From Pikeienuella piscinae (GTDB taxonomy: Bacteria; Pseudomonadota; Alphaproteobacteria; Rhodobacterales; Rhodobacteraceae): 64,000 bases of DNA. Positions 7,853-16,813 of the stretch are shown here, one piece after another. The stretch covers positions 1,426,001 to 1,490,000 of the forward strand of contig NZ_CP049056.1 of the NCBI RefSeq assembly GCF_011044155.1, given 5' to 3'. Made by a program: the position numbers and the translations under genes. The notes below the pieces were generated by a model that worked only from the letters and a program-made list of their open reading frames with translations, made no database searches and was not told where the DNA came from. The number at the start of each line of letters is the position of its first letter. Position 1 is the stretch's first letter.

Positions 7853-9007
7853 CTATTGCGTGCGCGGCGCCAGCGTGCCGTCATGTTTGCAGATGATGTT
7901 CAGCATCACCTCGTCCGCCCCGCCGCCGATCGACCAGAGCCGGCCGTCGCGGTAGAACTGGCTGACGATGTTGTCCTTCGTATAGCCCATGCCGCCCCAG
8001 TATTGCAGGCAGGCGTCGGAGATCTCGCGGCTCAGCCGCCCGCCCTTCAGCTTCGCCATGGAGGCGAGCCTGGTGACGTCCGCGCCGCCGACATAGTCCT
8101 CGATCGCCCGCCATGTGAGCGAGCGCAGAAGCTCCACCTCGGTCCGCAATTCCGCCAGCCGGAAATGGATGACCTGGTTCTCGATCAGTTTCCGGCCGAA
8201 GACCGACCGCTCGCGGCAATAGGCGATGGTTTCGTCGATCATCCGGTCAAGGCTCGGCAACCCGTTGGCGGCGGCCCAGAGCCGCTCCTCCTGGAACTGC
8301 ATCATCTGCATGCGGAACCCGTCGCCGGGCTTGCCGACGATATTGCGGCGCGGCACGCGCACATCGTCGAAGAAAAGCTGCGCCGTGTCGGATGAATTCA
8401 TCCCGATCTTGTGGATCTTCTGGCGGGTGATCCCCTTGGCGTCCATCGGAACCATGATCAGCGACTTCGCCTTGTGCGGCGCCGCGTCCTCGGTATTCAC
8501 CAGAAGGCAGCACCAGTCGGCCATCATCCCGTTGGTGATCCACATCTTCTGGCCGTTGATGACGTAATCGTCGCCGTCGATCCGGGCGTGGGTCCTCGTC
8601 GCCGCCACGTCCGAGCCGGCGCCGGGTTCGGAAACGCCGATGCAGCCAACCGCCTCCCCCCTGATCGCCGGCCGGAGGAATTCCTCGCGCAGCGCCGCCG
8701 AGCCGAACCGCGCCAGCGCCGGGGTGCACATGTCGGTCTGGACCCCGATCGCCATCGGGACGCCCCCGCAATCGATCCGCCCCAACTCCTCCGCCACCAC
8801 CATGGCGTAGGAGAAATCGAGCCCGAGCCCGCCATCCTCCTCCGGGTATTTCACCCCGAGCAGGCCGAGATCGCCCATCTTGCCGAAGACCTCGTGCGAG
8901 GGGAACTGCTCCGCAGCCTCCCATGCCTTCACATGCGGATTGATTTCCTCCGCGACAAAGCGCGCGACCGTGTCGCGTAGCTGGCGGTGCTCGTCGGTGA
9001 ACTGCAT
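7853..9007 (-). CDS. acyl-CoA dehydrogenase
   Basis: 384 residues, the normal length. N-terminal helical domain (FTDEHRQLRDTVARFV), middle domain with SEPGAGSDVAA and the FAD/substrate segment KMWITNG, and C-terminal domain with QYWGGMGYTKDNIVSQFYRD. The C-terminus reads GGGADEV where short-chain enzymes have the catalytic Glu in YEGT; an alternative Glu occurs in QFQEERL, as in long-chain or isovaleryl-type enzymes (inference). It transfers electrons from acyl-CoA to ETF. The ATG at 9007 begins the typical FTDEH start. It is cotranscribed with the downstream crotonase. Confidence 0.92.
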   Translation of the reverse strand: MQFTDEHRQLRDTVARFVAEEINPHVKAWEAAEQFPSHEVFGKMGDLGLLGVKYPEEDGGLGLDFSYAMVVAEELGRIDCGGVPMAIGVQTDMCTPALARFGSAALREEFLRPAIRGEAVGCIGVSEPGAGSDVAATRTHARIDGDDYVINGQKMWITNGMMADWCCLLVNTEDAAPHKAKSLIMVPMDAKGITRQKIHKIGMNSSDTAQLFFDDVRVPRRNIVGKPGDGFRMQMMQFQEERLWAAANGLPSLDRMIDETIAYCRERSVFGRKLIENQVIHFRLAELRTEVELLRSLTWRAIEDYVGGADVTRLASMAKLKGGRLSREISDACLQYWGGMGYTKDNIVSQFYRDGRLWSIGGGADEVMLNIICKHDGTLAPRTQ

Positions 9008-9150
9008 CGGTATCCTCCGGTCCTCGGCGAAAGGATAGCGCCCCCGCCGCCCGGCGCCACGGGTTTCACGCCTGACCCCGCGGCGCCCCTTCCCTTTCCC
9101 GGCCCCGGTCGGCATCCTCCATCGCAATGGAAACCAAGCGGAGAGTTGCG

Positions 9151-9432
9151 ATGAGCGTGTCAGATCTGGCGAACGACCTGAAAGAGCGCGTGGCGAACGG
9201 CTCCTTCGACAGCGTTGTGAAGTTCGACTGCGGCGACGACGGCGTCCTCGTGATCGACAACCAGTCCGTCACGACCGAGGACAAGGAGGCCGATTGCACG
9301 ATCGGCGTCGCCCTCGAAGACCTCGAATCCATCGTCGCCGGCGAACTCGACCCGACCGCCGCCTTCATGGCCGGCAAGCTCAAGGTCGATGGCGACATGG
9401 CCGTGGCGATGAAGCTGAGCTCGGTGCTCTGA
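9151..9432 (+). CDS. SCP2 sterol-carrier-domain protein
   Basis: 93 residues forming a single SCP2 domain: amphipathic N-terminal helix (VSDLANDLKERV), beta strands with VVKFDCGDDGVLVIDN, and the conserved ending LDPTAAFMAGKLKVDGDMA. Free-standing SCP2 proteins bind fatty acyl-CoA or other lipids. The ATG at 9151 was chosen because GGAG lies seven bases upstream; an in-frame ATG at 9127 is less well placed. It is divergent from the acyl-CoA dehydrogenase operon and convergent with another crotonase, in line with a role in acyl-CoA handling. Confidence 0.88.
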   Translation: MSVSDLANDLKERVANGSFDSVVKFDCGDDGVLVIDNQSVTTEDKEADCTIGVALEDLESIVAGELDPTAAFMAGKLKVDGDMAVAMKLSSVL

Positions 9433-9533
9433 CGACCCGCTGCTGATCCCGGCCCCGGGCGGGGACCTCGCCGCAGGCGCTCGCCCGGCCGCTATCCCGG
9501 CTCAGGGCCGGGGGCGCGCTCCGGCGCTCCCTC

Positions 9534-10355
9534 CTACCCCGCCGTCATGTCCGCGAAGATCGCCTTCCGCTTCGCCGCGCGCGCCTGGATCGCCTCCTGC
9601 AAATCCGCCGCCCGCAGCGTTCCGGCGTTCCATGTCGCGATCTGCTCCAGCCCGTCGGCGACGGGGTGGTCCGCCGCGTAGACCATCGCGCGCTTGATCC
9701 CGGCTATGGCCAGCGGCGATTTCGCCGCGATTTCCGCCGCCAGCGCCAGCGCCGCCGCGACGACGCCTTCGCGCCCGTCATGGAGCGCGTTGACCAGCCC
9801 CCAGCCCTGCGCCTCCTCCGCCGTGAAGCGCCGCCCGGTGAGGCACAGCTCACGCGCGACCCCGGGCGCGATCAGCCGCGGCAGGCGCTGCAACGTGCCG
9901 ACATCGGCCGCCATGCCGATATTGATCTCCTCGACCGCGAACACCGCGTCCCGCGCCGCGAGGCGGATATCCGCCGCGGTGATCATGTCGATCCCGCCGC
10001 CGATACAGGCCCCGTGAATGGCGCAGATCACCGGAAAGCGCGCCCGCTCCAGCGATGAGAGCGCGGCCTGCAGGCGCAGGATCATCTCCCGCAACGCGAA
10101 GGCCCCGCGTCCCGGCTCGCCCGAGACCAGCGCCGCGATCCCGGCGAAGGCGCCGAGATCCATGCCGGAGGTGAAATGCTTCCCCTCGCCGGAGATCACC
10201 AGCGCGCGGACACCCCGGTCCGCCTCCAGCGCCGCGACCATGCGCGGCAGGTCGGCCCAGAACGCCTCGTTCATCGCATTGGCCTTGTCGGGCCGCGCCA
10301 TGACCAGATGCGCGACGGCGCCGTCGCGCTCCAGCCGGAAGAACTCGCTCTCCAT
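9534..10355 (-). CDS. enoyl-CoA hydratase/isomerase, dienoyl-CoA isomerase-like
   Basis: 273 residues, crotonase family. Motifs: MARPDKANAM, GKHFTSGMDLGAF (oxyanion hole), AIHGACIGGGIDMITAADIRLA and the acidic segment FAVEEINIGMAADVGTLQRLP. The Asp/Glu pattern AADVG resembles delta3,5-delta2,4-dienoyl-CoA isomerases. Its ATG overlaps the TGA of the upstream gene (TGATG), so it is translationally coupled and is the last gene of a five-gene operon starting with the TRAP binding protein at 14091. That placement suggests it acts on the CoA ester of the imported acid (inference). Confidence 0.88.
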   Translation of the reverse strand: MESEFFRLERDGAVAHLVMARPDKANAMNEAFWADLPRMVAALEADRGVRALVISGEGKHFTSGMDLGAFAGIAALVSGEPGRGAFALREMILRLQAALSSLERARFPVICAIHGACIGGGIDMITAADIRLAARDAVFAVEEINIGMAADVGTLQRLPRLIAPGVARELCLTGRRFTAEEAQGWGLVNALHDGREGVVAAALALAAEIAAKSPLAIAGIKRAMVYAADHPVADGLEQIATWNAGTLRAADLQEAIQARAAKRKAIFADMTAG

Positions 10356-11173
10356 CACCTTCTCCCCGTCATTCGAAACCGCGCCCCCGGCGCCGGCGGG
10401 TCATTGACCGGTCCGGCGAAGCATTGCGCGACCGCCATCCAGCGCGTCGCCGCCGCGCCCACCGCGCGCACGTCCACATCCGCGATGTTCCGCGTCTGCG
10501 CGACGACCTGCGCGAAGCCGACCGCCTCGCCCGTCACGCAGTTCCCCTCCTGCGGCGCGCCCCATTCCCAGATCGCGCCCGAGGGCGCCGTCAGCCGCAC
10601 ATAGGGCGCAGGCTCGGGCGCGGTCTCGCCGCGGTTGGCGAATGTCCAGCCATAGGTCGCGACGCCGAGATGGCAGATGTTCCGAACCCGGTCCGTCTCC
10701 CGCCGCTCCTCGCCGAGCAAATCGAACACCTCCTGCCCGTGCGCCCATGTCTCCATCTGCCGCGCGGTGATGGAGGAGCGCGCGGACATGTCCGGCCCCA
10801 GCCATCTGAGCCGGCGCTTCGGGTCGAGCCCGGAGAAGACATCGGCGACCCGCTCCGCCCCCGCGCGCCATTCCTCGCGCAGCGCGGCGCCCGAAAGTCC
10901 ATCCTTTCGCTCCCGCAACCAGTCGTTCTGGATGTCGAGCAGCGTGCGTCCGCGTCCCATGCCCGCGACGATCGGCGCGACGAAGGCGTCATAACCGGCC
11001 TCGTCCGTGGCCGAGAGCAGCGCGGCGAGGTCGAACATCATCAGGTGCCCGAGCACGTCGCCGATGGTCCAGCCCTTGAACAGGGTCGCCCGCCCGAACG
11101 CTGCATCCGGCAATCCCGCCGTTACAGCGGCCAGCGCGCGGGCCTCGGCGCGAAAATCCTCGGCTTCCCGCAT
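10355..11173 (-). CDS. TIGR03084-family protein, maleylpyruvate isomerase/DinB-like fold
   Basis: 272 residues. The start (RAEARALAAVTAGLPDAAF ... LFKGWTIGDVLGHLMMFDL) is the N-terminal four-helix domain of mycothiol-dependent maleylpyruvate isomerase-like proteins, with the conserved His of GHL and later ETWAHGQEVFD supplying likely metal ligands. The C-terminal part (residues 190-270) matches the TIGR03084 layout ending in FAGPVNDPP. The function of TIGR03084 proteins is not established; a metal-dependent isomerase or thiol-transfer role is inferred. It sits 16 bp after dctM and overlaps the next crotonase gene by one base, so it belongs to the TRAP operon. Confidence 0.8.
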   Translation of the reverse strand: MREAEDFRAEARALAAVTAGLPDAAFGRATLFKGWTIGDVLGHLMMFDLAALLSATDEAGYDAFVAPIVAGMGRGRTLLDIQNDWLRERKDGLSGAALREEWRAGAERVADVFSGLDPKRRLRWLGPDMSARSSITARQMETWAHGQEVFDLLGEERRETDRVRNICHLGVATYGWTFANRGETAPEPAPYVRLTAPSGAIWEWGAPQEGNCVTGEAVGFAQVVAQTRNIADVDVRAVGAAATRWMAVAQCFAGPVNDPPAPGARFRMTGRR

Positions 11174-11189
11174 CGCGCGCCCCCTTTCT

Positions 11190-12545
11190 CTAACTCAAGA
11201 CCCGCGGCAGCCAGAGCGTCAGCGCCGGGAAGGACAGGATGATCGCGACGCGGACCAGCTCCGCGACGAAGAACGGCATGACGCCCCTGAACGTCTCCAT
11301 CATCGGAACGTCCTTCGCCAACGCCGAAATGACGAAGACGTTCATCCCCACCGGCGGCGTGATCAGGCCCAACTCCACGACGATCAGCGCCAGAATGCCG
11401 AACCAGATCTTCAGCTCCTCCGTCGACATCCCGAAACCCGCGCCATCCGCGCCCTGAAAGACCCCGCCGTTGATCTCCATCAGCACCGGCCAGAAGAACG
11501 GGATGACCAGCAGGATCATCGAGAGGCTGTCCATCAGGCAGCCAAGCAGGATCAGCGCGACCAGCAGGATCAGCATCACAAGCATCGGCGTCATGCCGGA
11601 GTTGAGGATCCACTCCGCCGTCGCCTGCGGTAGGCCGATGCGCGACATGAATATCTTCATCATCTCGGCGCCGAGAAGGATCAGATAGATCATGCCCGTC
11701 GTCCCGGCGGTGTCCTTCAGCGCGTCGCGCATCTCGGCAAGCCCGATCTCGCGCCGCGCCACGCCATAGACCCAGACGAGGAACACCCCCACCGCCGCCG
11801 CCGGCGTCGGGTTGAAGAACCCGCCATAGATGCCGCCGAGCACCAGCCCGAAGATGATCATGACCGGGAAAAGGCCATAGGTCGCGGAAAGGAATTCCGC
11901 CCGGTCCGCCGCGCCGCCCTTCGGCCCGGCCCCGGGCCGGATCGTGACGTAGATCGCGATGGTGAGCAGGAAGAGAAGCACCGCGAGCACGCCCGGAATC
12001 ATCGCGGCCGCGAACATCGTGACGATGTTCGCCTCGACGATGATCGCGTAGATGATGAGCACGACCGAGGGCGGGATCAGGATGCCGAGCACGCCCCCCG
12101 CCGCCAGCGACCCGGTCGCCAGCGCGCCGGAGTAATTATAGCGCTTCAGTTCCGGAAGCGCGACCTTCCCCATGGTCGAGGCGGTGGCGAGCGAAGAGCC
12201 GCAGACCGCGCCGAACCCGGCGCAGCCGGCGATCGCCGCCATCGCGGTGCCGCCGCGCATCCAGCCGAGCCACGCGTTCGCCCCCCGGAAAAGCGCCTGA
12301 CTGAGCCCCGCCTTCGAGGCGAGCGCCCCCATCAGGACGAACATCGGCACGACGGAAAGGTCGTAGATCGCGAACTGGCCGTAGGCGAGCGTCTTGAGCT
12401 GGCTCAGCATCAGCGCCGGCCCGTTCAGCAGCGTGATGCCCCCGCCGCCGACGATGATCATCGCATAGGCGATCGGCATCCGGATCGCGATCAACCCGAC
12501 CAGAATGACCAGCCCGGCGAGGCCGAGCGAGAGCGAATCGATCAT
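11190..12545 (-). CDS. dctM: TRAP transporter large permease, DctM
   Basis: 451 residues with about a dozen hydrophobic helices, the usual DctM length. Family motifs include ALASKAGLSQALFRGANAWLG, GSSLATASTMGKVALPE and IPPSVVLIIYAIIVEANI, and the end ITPPVGMNVFVISALAKDVPM. It is the sodium-driven translocating subunit for an organic acid bound by DctP. Its start overlaps the stop of dctQ by 4 bp (ATGA). The substrate is unknown; the two downstream CoA-metabolism genes point to a carboxylic acid rather than a sugar acid. Confidence 0.93.
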   Translation of the reverse strand: MIDSLSLGLAGLVILVGLIAIRMPIAYAMIIVGGGGITLLNGPALMLSQLKTLAYGQFAIYDLSVVPMFVLMGALASKAGLSQALFRGANAWLGWMRGGTAMAAIAGCAGFGAVCGSSLATASTMGKVALPELKRYNYSGALATGSLAAGGVLGILIPPSVVLIIYAIIVEANIVTMFAAAMIPGVLAVLLFLLTIAIYVTIRPGAGPKGGAADRAEFLSATYGLFPVMIIFGLVLGGIYGGFFNPTPAAAVGVFLVWVYGVARREIGLAEMRDALKDTAGTTGMIYLILLGAEMMKIFMSRIGLPQATAEWILNSGMTPMLVMLILLVALILLGCLMDSLSMILLVIPFFWPVLMEINGGVFQGADGAGFGMSTEELKIWFGILALIVVELGLITPPVGMNVFVISALAKDVPMMETFRGVMPFFVAELVRVAIILSFPALTLWLPRVLS

Positions 12546-13057
12546 CCGTCCGCCCTCGCCGCCCGGCCCGCGTCGTTGATCGAGATCAGCGCCGCCGCCA
12601 CCAGAAGCGCCAGCGAGATCAAAATCGGGATGAAGGCGAGCCAGATCGGCAACTGGAGGATCGTCGTCGTGTAGCCATACTCGCGCTGGCTCTCCATGCC
12701 CGCGAACATCCGCCAGAGCAGAAGCGCCCCGAAGAGCAGCGCGACGACGGAGGCGAGAAGCCGGAAGCGCGCGATCCAGCGCCGCGACGCCCCGGCGGTG
12801 AAGATGTCCGCGGTGACGTTGCTGTCGGTGAGCTGGCAGTAGGGAAGAAAAGCGAAGGCGGCGACCGCGACGCCGACCTCGGTCATCTCGAAATCGCCGG
12901 GAAAGGGAACCCAGATCGCCGCGCCGACGACGGAGACTACGTTCATCAGCACGACGAGCAGCAGGAGCGCGCCGCCAAGAAGCGCCCAGGCGTGGATCAG
13001 GCGTTCCACCGCGCCGGCGAACCCGGCGCGGCGGCGATGAACGGTCGCGTCGTTCAC
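12542..13057 (-). CDS. dctQ: TRAP transporter small permease, DctQ
   Basis: 171 residues with four predicted membrane helices (centred near residues 30, 62, 98 and 145), the DctQ pattern. The conserved region after helix 2 reads FLPYCQLTDSNVTADIF. It pairs with DctM in the membrane. ATGA overlaps exist on both sides, with dctP upstream and dctM downstream, so the three subunits are translationally coupled. Confidence 0.9.
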   Translation of the reverse strand: MNDATVHRRRAGFAGAVERLIHAWALLGGALLLLVVLMNVVSVVGAAIWVPFPGDFEMTEVGVAVAAFAFLPYCQLTDSNVTADIFTAGASRRWIARFRLLASVVALLFGALLLWRMFAGMESQREYGYTTTILQLPIWLAFIPILISLALLVAAALISINDAGRAARADG

Positions 13058-14091
13058 CTCGTGGCGTGCTTGGCGATCAGTTCGCGCGCCTTCTCGACCA
13101 GCCCGGCGCCGTCAATGCCCTTCTCGGTGACTTCGTCGATCCAGCGGTCGACGACCGGGGCCAGGGCGGCGTCGAAGGCGGCGGTCTCCTCCTCGTTCAG
13201 CACGATGTGTTCATTGCCGGCGTCGACCGCGAACTTGATGCCGAAATCGTCCGAGGCGCGCCAGATCTCGCCGACCTTACCCCACCACTCCGGGCCGGAC
13301 GCGTCCTTGAACGCCTTCTTGATATCGTCCGGCAGCGCGTCCCAACGATCCTTGTTCATCGAGACCTGGAACGTGGTGTTGCCGAACCGGGCCTGGTCCA
13401 CGCCCTCGATCTGGTACTCGGTCTGCTCCTGGATCTTCAGCGGCGGAATGATCTCCCACGGGATGAAGGCGCCGTCGACGACGCCCTTCTGCAGCGCCTG
13501 CGGCAGCTCAGGCACGGGCATGCCGACCGGCGTCGCGCCCAGCGCCTCGATCACCCACGCCCCGGTCCGCGTCGGGATGCGCAGCTTCTTGCCGACGAGG
13601 TCCTCCGGCTTGTGAACCGGCGTGTCGCGCATGTGGATGCCCTGCCCCGCGTGGATATGCAGGAACATCACCTCGACGCCGGCGTATTCCTGGCGCAGGT
13701 CGCTCTCGAACATGTCGTAGAGCGCCAGATTGGCGGCGACCGGATCGTTCACATAGACGTTCGGCAGCTCCATCACCTCGGTCCGCGGAAAGAGGCCCGG
13801 CGTATAGCCGTTCACCGTCCACACCAGATCGACAACCCCGTCGCGGACCTGGTTGATCAGCTCGGGCGGCCGCCCGCCGAGCGTCATCGCCGGGTAGATC
13901 TCGATCTTCACCTTGCCACCGGAGTTCTCCTCCACCTGCCTCGCCCAGGGTTCGATCATCTTGGTCTGGGAGGGCGCCTTGGCGCCCAGGAAATGGTGAA
14001 ACTTGAACGTGTATTCCTGCGCCATCGCGCCGCCCGCGCCGAATAGCGATACGATCGCGGCCGCCGCCGCGGTCCTCAGCAATGAACCCAT
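13054..14091 (-). CDS. dctP: TRAP transporter solute-binding protein, DctP
   Basis: 345 residues. A Sec signal peptide ending GAMAQ is followed by a DctP domain: FKFHHFLGAKAPSQ, IEIYPAMTLGG, and the ligand-binding arginine region KKLRIPTRTGAWVIEALGATPV. The periplasmic protein captures an organic acid for DctQM. The ATG at 14091 has GGAGG upstream; further upstream codons are not needed. This is the first gene of the operon dctP-dctQ-dctM-TIGR03084-crotonase. Similar binding proteins take diverse carboxylates, so the ligand is not assigned. Confidence 0.92.
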   Translation of the reverse strand: MGSLLRTAAAAAIVSLFGAGGAMAQEYTFKFHHFLGAKAPSQTKMIEPWARQVEENSGGKVKIEIYPAMTLGGRPPELINQVRDGVVDLVWTVNGYTPGLFPRTEVMELPNVYVNDPVAANLALYDMFESDLRQEYAGVEVMFLHIHAGQGIHMRDTPVHKPEDLVGKKLRIPTRTGAWVIEALGATPVGMPVPELPQALQKGVVDGAFIPWEIIPPLKIQEQTEYQIEGVDQARFGNTTFQVSMNKDRWDALPDDIKKAFKDASGPEWWGKVGEIWRASDDFGIKFAVDAGNEHIVLNEEETAAFDAALAPVVDRWIDEVTEKGIDGAGLVEKARELIAKHATR

Positions 14092-14346
14092 GATGATTTC
14101 CTCCCCTTGATCGATGTCGGCCTTCAACATCGCCCGACGATCGCGCGCTCCTGATCGCGCCCGGCTCTCAGCGCCCGCCCTGACGATGGCGTGGCCGCGT
14201 TTGTCCCCCGGCCAAGCCTTCCGATCAGAGCTATCCGCAATGTCGGGAGCGATCAACAGAAATGGAAAGGCGCGACCGCCGCCGGCCGCGCCTTTCCGTT
14301 TCCTTCCGATCGGCGCGCGCGCGCCGATCGGCAGCGCCCGTCCGCC

Positions 14347-14997
14347 TCAGGCGGGTTGGCGCCGGAGCCGCATGACGCCAAACGCCATCGCGCTGAGCAT
14401 CAGCAGCCCGGAGGCCGGAACCGGAATCGTGCTGACCGGGGCGGAGGAGGAAATCGCCCCGACAGCGTCGATATCCGCGCCGACCGTGGACCCCGAAGCG
14501 CCACCCTCGTTCGGATCGTCGATCAACCGCACGAACGAGAACTGCGTGAATGCATCGAGACCGAGATCGAACAGGAACGGATCGATGTCGATGCTGCTGG
14601 TGGAGCCGCCGACCGAACCGACGCTGAAGAAATCGACGCCGTTCTGGCTGATGGAGACGAACGTGTCCTCCACATCCGGCCCGATCTCGAAAATATGCAG
14701 ATCGGCCGCCGAATCGCCGCTCCCGGTCAGCGAGTTGTCAGTGAAACGCAGGACCAACTCGCCCCCGCGCCCGAGAGAGACCGAGCCGTTCGGAGTCGCG
14801 TAATCCGGCGCCCCGACAGCGGCCAACGGATCGGTGTAATTGGCGTCTGTCGCCGGCGGCGTCCCCGGCGTGAACGAGACGACCGCATCCGCGAACGAGA
14901 CATCCCCATTCTCGAACACGATCCCGTCATAGGTCGTCGCCGCATGCGCTGCGCCCGCGAAAAGGAACGGCGCCGCCGCCAGAAGCTTCTTCAACAT
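14347..14997 (-). CDS. secreted protein with IPVPA/VPLPA-CTERM-type sorting tail
   Basis: 216 residues. Signal peptide MLKKLLAAAPFLFAGAAHAA, then a beta-rich acidic domain (VVSFTPGTPP, GAPDYATPNGSVSLGRGG, LHIFEIGPDVEDTFVSIS, VGADIDAVGAI), which looks like a cell-surface lectin-like or calcium-binding sandwich, and the tail IPVPASGLLML, a hydrophobic helix and RLRRQ. This is an exosortase-type sorting signal. The function of the domain is not recognised. The ATG at 14997 begins the signal peptide. It stands alone between the dctP operon and gcdH. Confidence 0.78.
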   Translation of the reverse strand: MLKKLLAAAPFLFAGAAHAATTYDGIVFENGDVSFADAVVSFTPGTPPATDANYTDPLAAVGAPDYATPNGSVSLGRGGELVLRFTDNSLTGSGDSAADLHIFEIGPDVEDTFVSISQNGVDFFSVGSVGGSTSSIDIDPFLFDLGLDAFTQFSFVRLIDDPNEGGASGSTVGADIDAVGAISSSAPVSTIPVPASGLLMLSAMAFGVMRLRRQPA

Positions 14998-15416
14998 TCG
15001 ATTTCCCCAATCTGCCCACAGGTTTGGCCGATTCATACCCGCAACGCCGGCCGCCAGATGTTACCCAATTCACACCATGGCGACCAATCGTGACGAAAAT
15101 GCGGCGTTCGCCCGGCGATCTGACGGCGAGCGGCGTGAAGCTATTGTTTGGAAAGACTTTCCGTGCGCGTCGCGGCGGGAATGGGCGAACCGTCGGCGCC
15201 GGCGCGCATGAAACGGTGGACGGGAGAATCTCTCCGGGCGGAGAACGGTCGAAGGCCGTCTGACGCACTCGGACTAGATCGCGCCGCGAACAACCGCGCG
15301 ATGGAGAAACCGCGGAAAGGCGGGGCGCCTCATGCGCGAAGCTCCCCGTATCCAGGCTCCCCGTATCTCCGGCGGCCGTCCGGTTCGGGCTCAGCCCGAA
15401 CCGCGTCCCGCCCGTC
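14998..15416. other. intergenic region without a supported gene
   Basis: 419 bp upstream of the leftward secreted-protein gene and downstream of gcdH. It should hold the promoter of the secreted-protein gene, but I see no convincing -35/-10 pair. A 12-bp direct repeat GCTCCCCGTATC occurs at 15341-15352 and 15356-15367, and a strong hairpin lies at 15382-15402. Open frames here lack a ribosome binding site and recognisable sequence. Confidence 0.6.
15382..15402 (-). terminator. hairpin downstream of gcdH
   Basis: GGTTCGGGC (15382-15390) pairs perfectly with GCCCGAACC (15394-15402) around TCA, 14 bp past the gcdH stop on the minus strand. No T-run follows, so it may be a processing or Rho-assisted end rather than an intrinsic terminator. 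Confidence 0.45.
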
Positions 15417-16652
15417 TCAGAAAAACGCCTGGATTCCGGTCTGCGTCCGCCCGAGGATCAGCGCGTGAACGTCATGCGTTCCCTCATAGGTGTTCACCGC
15501 CTCCAGGTTCATGACATGGCGGATCACGCCGTACTCGTCGGAGACGCCGTTGCCGCCATGCATGTCCCGGCTCTGGCGCGCGATATCCAGCGCCTTGCCG
15601 CAATTGTTGCGTTTCATCAGCGAGATCAGCTCCGCCGGCGCCCGGTGCTCGTCCATCAACCGGCCGAGCCTGAGGCACCCCTGAAGCCCGAGCGCGATTT
15701 CCGTCTGCATGTCCGCAAGCTTCTTCTGGATCAGCTGGTTCGCGGCAAGCGGCCGGCCGAACTGCTTCCTCTCCAGCGTGTAATCGCGCGCCGCGCGCCA
15801 GCAGAACTCCGCCGCGCCCATCGCGCCCCAGGAGATGCCGTAACGCGCCCTGTTGAGGCAACCGAAGGGCCCCGCCAGCCCGGCGACGTTCGGCAGGACG
15901 TTCTCTTCGGGAACGAAGACCTCGTCCATCTGGATCATCCCGGTGACCGAGGCGCGGAGCGAGAATTTCCCCTCGATCTTCGGCGCCGCCAGCCCTTTCG
16001 CGCCCTTCTCCAGGATGAAGCCCTTGATCTTGCCGTCATGCGCGTCCGATTTCGCCCAGACGACGAAGACATCGGCCACCGGCGAATTGGAGATCCAGTT
16101 CTTCGCGCCGGAGACCAGATAGCCGCCATCGACCGGCTTCGCCCGCGTGATCATCCCGCCCGGGTCGGACCCGTGATCCGGCTCCGTCAGCCCGAAACAG
16201 CCGATCCATTCGCCGGAGGCGAGCTTCGGCAGATATTTCTTGCGCTGCGCCTCGTCGCCATAGGCGAAGATCGGGTGCATCACCAGGCTCGACTGCACCG
16301 ACATCGCGGAGCGATAGCCCGAGTCGATCCGCTCAACCTCCCGCGCGATCAGCCCGTAGGAAACATAGTTGACCCCCGGCCCGCCATAGGCCTCGGGGAT
16401 GGTCGGGCCGAGCAGGCCGAGCGCCCCCATCTCGGTCATGATCTCGCGGTGGAAGATCTCCTTGCGGTTCGCCTCGATCACCCGGCTCGCCAGCCCGTCC
16501 TGACAATAGGCGCGCGCGGCGTCGCGGATCATCCGCTCATCCTCGGTGAGCTGGTCCTCCAGAAGGAACGGATCCTCCCAGACCAGCGCCGGCGGCTTCG
16601 CGCGCGCGCTCTCGGGGGTTGCGGTCTCCTCCGCTTCGACGGATTTCAGCAT
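15417..16652 (-). CDS. gcdH: glutaryl-CoA dehydrogenase
   Basis: 411 residues. The C-terminal block closely follows known glutaryl-CoA dehydrogenases: [39 protein letters not shown] and [16 protein letters not shown], the last containing the catalytic Glu. The FAD domain has [13 protein letters not shown] and KNWISNSP. The enzyme oxidises and decarboxylates glutaryl-CoA to crotonyl-CoA in lysine, tryptophan and benzoate breakdown, passing electrons to ETF. It is divergent from the Fe-alcohol dehydrogenase gene. Crotonases and acyl-CoA dehydrogenase nearby could take crotonyl-CoA further. Confidence 0.95.
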   Translation of the reverse strand: MLKSVEAEETATPESARAKPPALVWEDPFLLEDQLTEDERMIRDAARAYCQDGLASRVIEANRKEIFHREIMTEMGALGLLGPTIPEAYGGPGVNYVSYGLIAREVERIDSGYRSAMSVQSSLVMHPIFAYGDEAQRKKYLPKLASGEWIGCFGLTEPDHGSDPGGMITRAKPVDGGYLVSGAKNWISNSPVADVFVVWAKSDAHDGKIKGFILEKGAKGLAAPKIEGKFSLRASVTGMIQMDEVFVPEENVLPNVAGLAGPFGCLNRARYGISWGAMGAAEFCWRAARDYTLERKQFGRPLAANQLIQKKLADMQTEIALGLQGCLRLGRLMDEHRAPAELISLMKRNNCGKALDIARQSRDMHGGNGVSDEYGVIRHVMNLEAVNTYEGTHDVHALILGRTQTGIQAFF

Positions 16653-16813
16653 TTCGCCGCGCCTTTCATGATCCGGATCGTTCCTCCTGAATTAGCGCAG
16701 CCGGCTGGGCGCGGCAATGCGCGCCCCGCGCCGGATCGCCGCGAGGGCGCGATCCGGGCTTTAAGCCGCCGGACGCCGGGCCTAGTCTCCGCCGAAAAGC
16801 CGGAGGACCACCG

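Noticed and set aside
14998-15416. Direct repeat GCTCCCCGTATC as a start of a CRISPR or other array
   Set aside because: Only two copies with a 3-bp gap, so no array; no cas genes are present.
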